From contig CACBGU010000004.1 of assembly GCA_902538885.1 (NCBI GenBank), forward strand, positions 28,488 to 92,487: a DNA stretch of 64,000 bases, written 5' to 3'. Source of the DNA: an uncultured Pelagibacteraceae bacterium. GTDB lineage: Bacteria > Pseudomonadota > Alphaproteobacteria > Pelagibacterales > Pelagibacteraceae. Made by a program: the position numbers and the translations under genes. Under the pieces are notes generated by a model. The model did not search any database. It saw only the letters and a list, made by a program, of their open reading frames with translations, and was not told the DNA's origin. Shown piece after piece: positions 45,777-53,621 of the stretch. Every line of letters begins with the position of its first letter. Within the stretch, counting starts at the first letter, position 1.

Positions 45777-47200
45777 AGATAATTTTAAATTTAAAAATTG
45801 TAACGTTAATTTGTCTATTATTTATTTCAGCCTGTGCAGGTAAAAATACAAGAAATTCTAACGTGCCAAGCGAAATTGTATTAGAAGAGGTAACTAGAGA
45901 AGGTCTTACCACTTTAAGTGAAACAGTAAGTTTAGGACCTGATAGTAATTATAATAATGATGTAACGAAACCAAGAAGAGAATTAAAAACCTCAATTAAT
46001 TTAAAGGAAAACAAATTAGTTTTAAAACCAGATTTTAATATTTCAATTAGCTTTAAAAATACAAGAGTAACAGATGCTTTACTTGCACTAGGAAACCTTG
46101 GTGGAAGAAATATAATAATTGATGAAAATGTAAATGGCTTTTTAAATATAGATATAAACAATGAACCTTGGAATGTTGTATTTAATTCAATATTAGAGTC
46201 TAAAAATTTAGCATACTCTGGTGATACAGAAAAAGGATTGATAAAAGTATTTCCAGATATTCCTTCTGGGGAGGTTGTATTAAAGAATGAGATTTTTAAT
46301 ATTTATTATGAAACCCCATCGAAAATTAAAACACAAATTGAAAGTCTATTTGCTGGCACAGGTGAAGATGAGGGAAGCTTAATACTAAATGTAGATGATG
46401 AGAATAAAACAATTATTGCTCAGGGAACTGACAAGCAATTAGATGAAATTGAAATTATTTTAAATAAAATTGATGTCAAAAAACCTCAAATTTTAATTGA
46501 AGCTTTTTTGGTTGAAGTGAAGCCTACATTTGAGACTAAACTTGGATCTAGAATTGGTTTTTCTAGAACAGCTAATACTCAAGGTGTGTCCGGAATAATT
46601 GGTGGCACAGACAGTGTTTCTTTAGGAAGTGCTGATAGTAGTCTTGCTAGCTTTTTAGTAGATGGGACGTCTGGGCTTGGAATTATCAGAAATATTGGTT
46701 CAAGAAAACTAAAAGTAGAAATAGATGCACTTGAAAAAGATGGTGACTCCAGAACATTGTCTAATCCAAAATTATTCACTGTAAGTGGTAAAAATGCAAA
46801 AATTACTCAAGGTACTAAATTTGGAGTTACAGAAACAACAACTGCTGATGGAGTTACTACATCAGCAACAAAATATTATGATGCAAATTTAAAACTTGAT
46901 GTGACTCCAATAATTACTGGTGATGGAAATGTAATGATGAAGGTCCTTATAACAAATGATACAGTTAGTTTTTCCACAACTCCTCCATCAATTGATAAGA
47001 AAGAAGTTAACACAAATTTAGTTTTAAAAAGTGGAGATATAGCAGTTGTTGGTGGTATATTAACTGAAACATTATCTGAAACTAATGCAGGTGTGCCAGG
47101 TCTAAGAAAAATCCCTGGTGTTGGCGCACTTTTTAGATCAAAAATTAATAAAGATGATAAAACTGAATTATTAATCTTTTTAGCTCCAAGAGTAATTTAA
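45773..47200 (+). CDS. Outer-membrane secretin (PilQ/MshL/GspD family)
   Basis: A 475-residue lipoprotein with lipobox FISAC, so Cys21 is lipidated. N-terminal secretin and STN-like domains (FKNTRVTDALLALGNLGGRN; a DVKKPQILIEAFLVEV landmark near residue 236) precede the barrel, which ends GVGALFRSKINKDDKTELLI then FLAPRV. It forms the channel through which the pilus leaves the outer membrane. At 475 residues it is short for PilQ and closer to MshL. The next gene (ATPase) starts 1 base after it. Confidence 0.93.
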   Translation: MKIILNLKIVTLICLLFISACAGKNTRNSNVPSEIVLEEVTREGLTTLSETVSLGPDSNYNNDVTKPRRELKTSINLKENKLVLKPDFNISISFKNTRVTDALLALGNLGGRNIIIDENVNGFLNIDINNEPWNVVFNSILESKNLAYSGDTEKGLIKVFPDIPSGEVVLKNEIFNIYYETPSKIKTQIESLFAGTGEDEGSLILNVDDENKTIIAQGTDKQLDEIEIILNKIDVKKPQILIEAFLVEVKPTFETKLGSRIGFSRTANTQGVSGIIGGTDSVSLGSADSSLASFLVDGTSGLGIIRNIGSRKLKVEIDALEKDGDSRTLSNPKLFTVSGKNAKITQGTKFGVTETTTADGVTTSATKYYDANLKLDVTPIITGDGNVMMKVLITNDTVSFSTTPPSIDKKEVNTNLVLKSGDIAVVGGILTETLSETNAGVPGLRKIPGVGALFRSKINKDDKTELLIFLAPRVI

Positions 47201-47201
47201 A

Positions 47202-48890
47202 ATGGAATTAAGTGCAGTATCTTCAGAAAAAATTGCTTCTTTGTTAGCTACAAATGGAATTTTATCTCAAGATAGATTAACCAAAATATCTGTTCAATGT
47301 GCACAAAATAAAGAAAAAATAGTTCCAGAGTTATTAAAAAAAAACTATGTAAAAGAAGAAGATATTGTAAAAGTAATTTCTAGAAATTTTGCAATCAAAA
47401 CAAATGACATTAAAGCAGAAAATATAAGGCCAGATGTATTAAAAGTATTACCTGTAGAATTTATAAAAAAAGAAAAAATCGTTCCATGTGCAATAGAAGG
47501 TGGAACACTTAAATTAGTTATTGCAGATCCTAGCAAACTTAATTTTGCGTCAAAAATAAAAAATTTTACAAAAAAAAATGTTATTTTTACAGTTACTACT
47601 TTTTCAAATATTGAAAAAATTGCTGCTTCAAAAATTTGGGATATTGCTAATTCAAAAACGGTAAGTAAACCAAAAGTAGCACCAACCCCCGTTCAAAGTG
47701 GAAATATAAATATTGTAGAATTTGTTGAAAGAATTTTTCAAGATGCTTTAAAAAGTGGAACCAGTGATATTCATATAGAAATTTTCAAAGATAACGTTGG
47801 ACAAGTAAGATTTAGAAACGATGGGATAATGGAAATTCAAGATGAATTAAGCCAAATAATTTCTTCAAATTACGTACCTGTAATCACAAGACTAAAAATT
47901 ATGGCCGGATGTGATATTTCAGAAAATAGATTGCCGCAAGATGGAGCTATAACTGTTAAAGATCAGAGCAATGGTGGAATTGATTGTGACGTAAGGTTTA
48001 ATGTTCTTCCAAGCAAGTTTGGAGAAAGAGTTGTAATGCGTTTATTAAGAAGCACCAATGTAATTGGTCTTGATAAAATTGGTATTCCAATGAACGAATT
48101 ATCAAAATTTATTAAAGCAATTGAGTCTCCTCAGGGAATGGTTTTAGTTACAGGACCAACTGGAAGTGGAAAAACGACAACACTTTATGCGGCTCTTGCA
48201 CATTTAAATAAACCTGAGTTAAATATATTAACAGCAGAGGACCCAGTTGAATATACAATGGAAGGGATTGGGCAAATTCAAGCAAATGAAGGAATAGGCT
48301 TAACATTCGCTAATATCTTAAGAGCATTTTTGAGACAAGACCCTGAAGTTATTTTAGTTGGAGAGATCAGAGACAAAGAGACAGTTGATATTGCAATAAA
48401 AGCTGCAATTACAGGACACTTACTATTATCAACACTACACACAAATGATGCAATTCAAACAATAATAAGATTAACCAATATGGGTGTACCAAATTTCATG
48501 ATAGCTGGAGCGCTGAACACAATTGTTGCACAAAGATTAGCGAGAAAGATTTGTCCTGATTGTAAAAAAGAGGATGAAAAAGTTACTAAAGATCAATTGA
48601 AGGAAATTGGCTTTACATTAACTGAAGTTGAAACTTTAAAAGTTTATAAAGGTGGTGGTTGTAATAAATGCAATAATTCTGGTTACAAGGGGCGTCAAGG
48701 GATTTATGAAATATTAGACATTAATGGAGAAATTCAATCAGCAATTATTGAAGAAAAGAGGGCGCCCGAAATTCTACAAATTGCCAAAAAAAATGGTTTT
48801 AGAACTATGGATGAAGTTGCAAGAGATCACATTAAAAATGGAGTGATCACTTATGAAGAATTTTTAAGAACAATTACTATTCAAGGATAA
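47202..48890 (+). CDS. pilB: Pilus extension ATPase (PilB/MshE/GspE)
   Basis: A 562-residue ATPase with a GspE N-terminal domain, Walker A TGPTGSGKTTTLY near residue 318, Walker B region RQDPEVILVGEIRDKETVDI, the His box LLLSTLHTNDA and the zinc-type cysteine set CPDCKKED and CNKCNNSGYKGRQG. It polymerises pilin by hydrolysing ATP at the base of the machine. The tetracysteine motif is typical for PilB and GspE and absent in PilT, so this is the extension motor opposing the PilT in the island. Confidence 0.95.
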   Translation: MELSAVSSEKIASLLATNGILSQDRLTKISVQCAQNKEKIVPELLKKNYVKEEDIVKVISRNFAIKTNDIKAENIRPDVLKVLPVEFIKKEKIVPCAIEGGTLKLVIADPSKLNFASKIKNFTKKNVIFTVTTFSNIEKIAASKIWDIANSKTVSKPKVAPTPVQSGNINIVEFVERIFQDALKSGTSDIHIEIFKDNVGQVRFRNDGIMEIQDELSQIISSNYVPVITRLKIMAGCDISENRLPQDGAITVKDQSNGGIDCDVRFNVLPSKFGERVVMRLLRSTNVIGLDKIGIPMNELSKFIKAIESPQGMVLVTGPTGSGKTTTLYAALAHLNKPELNILTAEDPVEYTMEGIGQIQANEGIGLTFANILRAFLRQDPEVILVGEIRDKETVDIAIKAAITGHLLLSTLHTNDAIQTIIRLTNMGVPNFMIAGALNTIVAQRLARKICPDCKKEDEKVTKDQLKEIGFTLTEVETLKVYKGGGCNKCNNSGYKGRQGIYEILDINGEIQSAIIEEKRAPEILQIAKKNGFRTMDEVARDHIKNGVITYEEFLRTITIQG

Positions 48891-48896
48891 TTATCT

Positions 48897-50138
48897 GTGC
48901 CTCAATTTTCTTATACTGGACTTCAAGCGGGGAAAAAAATAAACGGAGCAATTGTTGCAAATGATAGGATTGATGCTGGAAAAAAATTAAAAAACCAAAA
49001 AATAATTCCCACAAGTTTAAATCAAGTTAAAAATGATGATAGCGATGCTGATCCTGAAATAAAAACTTTTTTAGGAATGCAAATATCTTCAGACAAATTG
49101 AGCTCTGTAGATATTATGTTATTCACCAAAAAATTAGAGACAATGATTAAGGCTGACTTACCAATTATGGAGGCTTTAAAATTAGCAAGAAGACAAGCAA
49201 CAAAGCCAGGGTTAATTAAAGTAACCAAAACAATAATTGAGGATCTTAATCAAGGAAAAACATTTAGTTCTTCGTTAGGTAAATTTCCACAGTACTTTGA
49301 TGACTCTTATATTAATATGGTTAAAGCAGGAGAAAGTAGTGGAACTCTTGCTACTTTTTTAAGAAAAATTGTTGATCTAGTAGAAAAAAATATAAAAATT
49401 GTAAAAGATATTAAGGGAGCGTTAACTTATCCAATAATTTTACTTACCGTTGCGTTATTAGTAACAGTAGTGATGTTAGTGAAAGTTGTGCCTGTTTTTC
49501 AGGAAATATATGAAAGTATTGGAGTGGAATTACCTGCGGCAACACAAAAAGTTATTGGAATAAGTGAATTTTTACAAGATCCAAGTAGAGGTGGAATATT
49601 ATTTTTAATTTTAGCCATAACTATTTCTTCTTCAATTTATCTAAATAAAAAAGTTTACAGTGTAAAAAAATTTTTTCATACATTAATACTAAAACTTCCA
49701 GCATTTGGTCCATTAGTAAAAAAATCAATTTATGCAAAAGTTGCATTAGTCTTAGCTAATTTGCTTGGAGCTGGAGTATCAATTATTGAAGCGCTTGAAA
49801 TTAGTAGTAAAGTAACAAGCAATATATTGGTTAGAGAAGCAATAGGTAGAATTCAAAAAGAAATTCTTACAGGTAAAAATTTATCTGCTTTGTTTGCATC
49901 TGAAAAAATATTTCCATTAGAGTTCTCCGAATTTATGAAAGTAGGAGAAAAAACAGGAAGTGTTGACGAAATGTTTAATTCAATATCAGTATATTATGAA
50001 GCAGAGGTAGACAACGCTGTAGGAGCCTTAAAACAATTTATAGAGCCTGTAATGATAGTATTTATTGGAGGAATTATTGCTGGTCTATTACTAACTCTTT
50101 ACCAGCCTATATTTAATATGGGCCAAGTTATTCAGTAA
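48897..50138 (+). CDS. pilC: Pilus inner-membrane platform protein (PilC/GspF family)
   Basis: A 413-residue GspF-type protein beginning with GTG. Two GspF repeats and three membrane helices are seen, with SYTGLQAGKKINGAIVAND at the start and IEPVMIVFIGGIIAGLLLTL at the end. It is the rotating inner-membrane core that the PilB and PilT motors drive. It starts 6 bases after pilB and closes the assembly operon, which ends before the convergent pilD. Confidence 0.94.
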   Translation: MPQFSYTGLQAGKKINGAIVANDRIDAGKKLKNQKIIPTSLNQVKNDDSDADPEIKTFLGMQISSDKLSSVDIMLFTKKLETMIKADLPIMEALKLARRQATKPGLIKVTKTIIEDLNQGKTFSSSLGKFPQYFDDSYINMVKAGESSGTLATFLRKIVDLVEKNIKIVKDIKGALTYPIILLTVALLVTVVMLVKVVPVFQEIYESIGVELPAATQKVIGISEFLQDPSRGGILFLILAITISSSIYLNKKVYSVKKFFHTLILKLPAFGPLVKKSIYAKVALVLANLLGAGVSIIEALEISSKVTSNILVREAIGRIQKEILTGKNLSALFASEKIFPLEFSEFMKVGEKTGSVDEMFNSISVYYEAEVDNAVGALKQFIEPVMIVFIGGIIAGLLLTLYQPIFNMGQVIQ

Positions 50139-50155
50139 CATTTCACTAGATTAAT

Positions 50156-50893
50156 TTAAAAAATTTTTGATAAGTAAAATATAAATATAAATGAAATTCC
50201 TAAAGCAGAACCGTAAGGAATTTCAAAATTATCTTTATTTTTACCAAACAAAAGATAATAAAAAATGCCTAAAAATGATGAAATGGATAGGATATACAGG
50301 AATTTTTCAAATCCAAGCCAAACTCCTAATCCAGCAATTAAATAAACATCACCCATTCCTAAAGCCTCAATATCTCTTTTCTTTTTAAATAGATATCTTA
50401 GCGCATAAAATAAACCAAAACCTATTAACCCAGTTATCACTGCGTTTAAGAATTTTATATTCAAAGGATTTAGATCAGGATTTATAATTGAAACAATAAT
50501 ACCAGAGATAATTAAAAAATAATTCATAAAATCAAAAATTACTCTTTCTTTAAAATCTATTACAATTATTAGTAAAACTATAAAAAAAATTACACTAAGG
50601 GTAATTGATTGACTTATATTAAACATTAAATAATTTATCAAAAATAATAGCCCAGTTAATAATTCAATAATCGGATATTGTTTGTCTATTTTTTTCCCAC
50701 AACAATTTGCATGGCCTGCCAGATACAAATAGGAAAAAACTGGAATATTAAAAAACCATTCAATTTGTTGATTACAATGTGGGCAAGCAGATCTTGTAAA
50801 AAAAATTTCCTTATTTTTAGGCAGCCTTTGAATACAAACGTTTGCAAAACTTCCAACTAATAATCCGAATATCAAAAATAATATAAGGATCAT
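50156..50893 (-). CDS. pilD: Prepilin peptidase PilD
   Basis: A 245-residue polytopic membrane protein with the cysteine-rich N-terminal loop CPHCNQQIEWFFNIPVFSYL and CCGKKI, and the two aspartate sites of the GxGD protease (IVIDFKERVIFD near residue 107, GMGDVYLIAGLGVWLG near 190). It cleaves the leader peptides of all the prepilins here and N-methylates them. A shorter form than Gammaproteobacterial PilD. It lies 10 bases after the coiled-coil gene and ends 17 bases from pilC. Confidence 0.93.
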   Translation of the reverse strand: MILILFLIFGLLVGSFANVCIQRLPKNKEIFFTRSACPHCNQQIEWFFNIPVFSYLYLAGHANCCGKKIDKQYPIIELLTGLLFLINYLMFNISQSITLSVIFFIVLLIIVIDFKERVIFDFMNYFLIISGIIVSIINPDLNPLNIKFLNAVITGLIGFGLFYALRYLFKKKRDIEALGMGDVYLIAGLGVWLGFEKFLYILSISSFLGIFYYLLFGKNKDNFEIPYGSALGISFIFIFYLSKIF

Positions 50894-50903
50894 ATAATTA
50901 ATT

Positions 50904-51665
50904 TTAAAAAATATTTTTGAATGTTTGTGTTAAGTATAAATTGACAATTCCTAAGGCGTCTAAAATTACTACTCCTGATATTGTAAATAGCAGAGCAATT
51001 AATAAGATTAACAAATTTTTATTTTTTGGTTTTTCATTTTTTAATACATCATCTTTTTTATTTGGTTTTTCATCTTCCTCAATTACTTCAATTTCCAATT
51101 CTTTTTCAATTTCTTTAAATCTATTGAGTGTTTCATCTATATCTCTTAATCTTTCATTGTAACTTTCATTTGTAGTTTCTAAATCTTTTATTTTTTCCTG
51201 AAGATTTTCTATCTGCACAATTAAATCAGAATTATCTGGCAAATTATCTCCCTGGGGAGATACTTCTTGATCATTATTATCTTCCTGAATTTTATTGGTT
51301 GTATTCATTTTTTTTAATTCGTTTTTAATATCTTCTAGTTGATCTAATTTTGATAATTGTTCAGTTTCTTTATCTATTTTTTTTTCTATGCTTGATAATG
51401 TTAGGTTTACATCTTTAATTAAATTATAAGGATCAGAATCAAGCGTAGCTAAAGATTCATTTGCCTCAGCTATTTCATTTATCTCTGGAGTATTATTTGG
51501 CATTTCATCATCATTTAATAAAGTATCTTCGGAGTCATTGAGCAAGGTTTGTTCAGTTGTCTCATTGTTTGAAATTAATTCATCATTTGATGAAACATTT
51601 TCGGTTAATGAATTATCCTCATCGTTTAGAAGCAAGTTTTTATCGTTTTCATCATTAATATTCAT
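50904..51665 (-). CDS. Acidic coiled-coil protein with a C-terminal membrane anchor
   Basis: A 253-residue protein of unknown family. Residues 1-70 are acidic and Asn/Asp-rich with repeated LLNDED-like units (LLNDEDNSLTEN, LLNDSEDTLLNDDE). A coiled coil covers about 85-200 (LTLSSIEKKIDKETEQLSKL, IENLQEKIKDLETTNESYNE) and a membrane helix lies at about 223-245. The long acidic part would face the cytoplasm. It starts 43 bases from palindrome G and is followed by pilD, so it is expressed as a pilus gene. A scaffold or localisation factor for the machine is possible, but the sequence does not show it. Confidence 0.72.
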   Translation of the reverse strand: MNINDENDKNLLLNDEDNSLTENVSSNDELISNNETTEQTLLNDSEDTLLNDDEMPNNTPEINEIAEANESLATLDSDPYNLIKDVNLTLSSIEKKIDKETEQLSKLDQLEDIKNELKKMNTTNKIQEDNNDQEVSPQGDNLPDNSDLIVQIENLQEKIKDLETTNESYNERLRDIDETLNRFKEIEKELEIEVIEEDEKPNKKDDVLKNEKPKNKNLLILLIALLFTISGVVILDALGIVNLYLTQTFKNIF

Positions 51666-51708
51666 ATGTTCTTTTTACACTTAATAAGATTAGAATTTTA
51701 TTCCATAT

Positions 51709-51721
51709 ACCCATATTGGGG
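51709..51721. promoter_or_regulatory. Palindromic operator G (ACCC-ATATT-GGGG)
   Basis: Shared palindrome in the divergent promoter of the coiled-coil/pilD unit (43 bases) and the STAS gene (44 bases). It sits almost exactly midway, so one bound protein could control both units. Confidence 0.7.
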
Positions 51722-51765
51722 AGGGTAATTTTTTGATATTTAGGTAATTAGTGTTATAAGAAATT

Positions 51766-52065
51766 ATGCCATTTAAAGAAGAAATCAAGGACCAAGGTGC
51801 TTCAATTTTGTTAGAAGGTGATATTGACCTGGAAAAAACTGAAGAATTGAGAGATCAAGCAATGCAAAGTTTGGACAATAATCATGAATTAGAGTTTGAT
51901 ATGTCTAAAGTAGAGTATATTGACAGTTCTGGGGTGTCTGTTTTAATCGAATTACGTCAAAAAGCTGAGGAGCAATCAAAAAAATTCACAATTAAAAGTC
52001 CAAGTGAACAAGTTTCGTCGGTTTTAAAAATGGCAAAATTGTACGATTTTTTTACTATAATCTAA
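51766..52065 (+). CDS. STAS-domain anti-sigma antagonist (RsbV/SpoIIAA-like)
   Basis: A 99-residue single STAS domain. EYIDSSGVSVLIELRQKAEE contains the regulatory serine (Ser54 or Ser55) that partner-switch kinases phosphorylate. The unphosphorylated form binds the RsbW-like kinase and frees its target. Its proposed partners in this island are the kinase at 28521-28943 and the CHASE2-PP2C phosphatase at 32593-34572, about 23 and 17 kb away. Palindrome G lies 44 bases upstream. It ends 6 bases from the convergent gene whose 3' end is duplicated at 27363. Confidence 0.92.
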   Translation: MPFKEEIKDQGASILLEGDIDLEKTEELRDQAMQSLDNNHELEFDMSKVEYIDSSGVSVLIELRQKAEEQSKKFTIKSPSEQVSSVLKMAKLYDFFTII

Positions 52066-52071
52066 ATTTTT

Positions 52072-52211
52072 TTACCTAAAAAATAAACTTTTTCTAATAT
52101 CTATTATTTCTCTGATTTGTTTGTCTTTACTGGCATTCCAAGAAACGAATAAAGTGCATAATTGATATAAGGCAAATATCTCATTTTTTTGATTTTGAGA
52201 TAAATCACTAT
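52072..52211 (-). repeat. Right flanking direct repeat (3' end of 52072-52539)
   Basis: The last about 140 bases of the 52072-52539 gene match the fragment at 27363-27499 in the same orientation at about 90% identity. Together they bracket the pilus block. The match begins at or near the stop codon, as seen when elements integrate into the 3' end of a gene and restore its reading frame. Confidence 0.75.
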
Positions 52212-52539
52212 CTGCCTCTACATAGTTTTCAAAATAAGAAATATTATTTCTTGCACAGTTTAAGTAATATTTACAAGCATCAGTTACTGTAGCAGTTGAC
52301 CACCAGTTCGAATCTTTGAAAAGGTTTGATATTTCTTGATAGAAAGAACTTGTTTCTGAAATAGCTAAATCCTTTTGAACATTTTCTGAAAATTGATCTA
52401 ATTCAAATTGGATTAAAGCTAATATCTTTTTTTCGCTACTTCTCTTTACAAGTAGTTCAATGACATTTTTATATGACATTGATTGGATTTTATTCCAATT
52501 ATCAAAAAAATCGTTTGGTGCTTTATTTGAATCTGACAT
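52072..52539 (-). CDS. Hypothetical helical protein, split-copy gene at the island edge
   Basis: A 155-residue, mostly helical soluble protein (FFDNWNKIQSMSYKNVIELL at the start; ISYFENYVEADSDLSQNQKN then EIFALYQLCTLFVSWNASKD). It has no signal or membrane segment. The FFDNW-type helical start recalls phasin-like polyhydroxyalkanoate granule proteins, but I cannot assign it. Its 3' end is duplicated at 27363-27499. If the block between was inserted here, this gene's last 47 codons came with the insert, and the original end is the broken copy. It starts 2 bases after the Gfo/Idh/MocA gene upstream. Confidence 0.72.
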   Translation of the reverse strand: MSDSNKAPNDFFDNWNKIQSMSYKNVIELLVKRSSEKKILALIQFELDQFSENVQKDLAISETSSFYQEISNLFKDSNWWSTATVTDACKYYLNCARNNISYFENYVEADSDLSQNQKNEIFALYQLCTLFVSWNASKDKQIREIIDIRKSLFFR

Positions 52540-52541
52540 GT

Positions 52542-53621
52542 TTAATTATTTAAAGGTAACCAAGAATTATATAAAGGATTATCTTTATTGATTGGAAGTT
52601 TAATGTTCTTATTTTGTCTAGAAGAATCATACACAGCGGTTACAAATTCTAGAGATTTTCTAGCATCTGATAAAGTTACTTCATCACTAGGATATCCATC
52701 TAGTTTGTTTGCAATTTCCTCAAACATACCTGCATACCATGATTTTGGTTCTTTTACTTTTGATAGCACTTCATCTATTTGAGTTTGAGTTATAGGTGCT
52801 CTTGGTAAAAAGTCCCATTTATCATCAGCTGGACTATATGGTTTATCTGGTGATGCACCAGACTCAGCTGTTAACCCTTCAAAACAAAATCGAAGTCTAC
52901 TCGTATCATTTGCTGCACCCAATGTAATTGAACTTGTAACTAATGTGCCGTTTTCCATTTCAATAGAAAGAGCTGCACAATCTTCTACTTCAATATCATT
53001 TACTCTAGTTGTTAATTTTGCAAAAACATTTGAGACAGGCCCCAGGATCATACTAACTAAATCATGAATATGAATAGAGTGACTTAAAATTGCCCCACCT
53101 TGTTCACCTTCCCAAGTTCCTCTCCAAGGTTTTGAATAATAATCTTTACCTCTATTCCAATGAGTTTCTAAAGAAGCAACCAAAGGGTTTCCTGCTAAAC
53201 CAGATTTGATTAATGCTTTTAATTTTGAAAATCCTAAACCATATCGATATTGAAATACTGGGAAAATAATCTTACCCGTTTCTTTACTGATCTTTTCTAA
53301 TTCGTCTACTTCTTTAAGACTTGAAACTAATGGTTTTTCACAAATCACATGCTTTCCAGCTTCCATAGCTTTTTTACAAGCAGATAAATGTAAATGGGGT
53401 GGAAGACAAATATCAATGATATCAATTTCTTTAACTTTTAATACATCATCAAAATTGAGAGAAACTTTTGTATCAGTATTTGATTGTAATATTTTATCAA
53501 TAGCTTCCCGAGTTAAACCACATAATGTGTGAACACTAAATCTCTCAGAGACTTTTTGAAAATCTTCAAAATGTTTTGCTCCTATATTGGTTCCAATTAT
53601 TGCTACTTGATATTTTTTCAT
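52542..53621 (-). CDS. Gfo/Idh/MocA family oxidoreductase
   Basis: A 359-residue NAD(P)-dependent dehydrogenase with a Rossmann start (VAIIGTNIGAKHFEDFQKVS) and HVICEKPLVSSLKEVDELEK near residue 92, the typical E-K-P motif of the family. Substrate is usually a sugar, inositol or related polyol; not assignable here. It overlaps the next Gfo/Idh/MocA gene by 4 bases; a PhyH-type dioxygenase gene is first in the run. Together they look like a catabolic operon for a polyol or other hydroxylated compound. Confidence 0.88.
   Translation of the reverse strand: MKKYQVAIIGTNIGAKHFEDFQKVSERFSVHTLCGLTREAIDKILQSNTDTKVSLNFDDVLKVKEIDIIDICLPPHLHLSACKKAMEAGKHVICEKPLVSSLKEVDELEKISKETGKIIFPVFQYRYGLGFSKLKALIKSGLAGNPLVASLETHWNRGKDYYSKPWRGTWEGEQGGAILSHSIHIHDLVSMILGPVSNVFAKLTTRVNDIEVEDCAALSIEMENGTLVTSSITLGAANDTSRLRFCFEGLTAESGASPDKPYSPADDKWDFLPRAPITQTQIDEVLSKVKEPKSWYAGMFEEIANKLDGYPSDEVTLSDARKSLEFVTAVYDSSRQNKNIKLPINKDNPLYNSWLPLNN

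Larger units (their letters stand above)
27500..52071. other. Putative genomic island: pilus apparatus with its own regulators and signalling genes
   Basis: This 24.6-kb block lies between two same-orientation copies of one gene's 3' end (27363-27499 and 52072-52211). Nearly all of its genes are type IV pilus parts, prepilins, envelope sensors or regulators, while both flanks are small-molecule metabolism. Seven copies of one palindrome occur inside it and I saw none outside. No integrase or transposase is visible, so the mode of arrival is unknown. It could instead be an old resident cluster whose edge was duplicated. Confidence 0.5.

Noticed and set aside
27500..52071. Type II secretion system instead of a pilus
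   Set aside because: PilT with the AIRNLIRE motif, an abundant pilin-like major subunit and PilW/PilX-type minor pilins favour a type IVa pilus; no GspC or GspG/GspI/GspJ set is evident.
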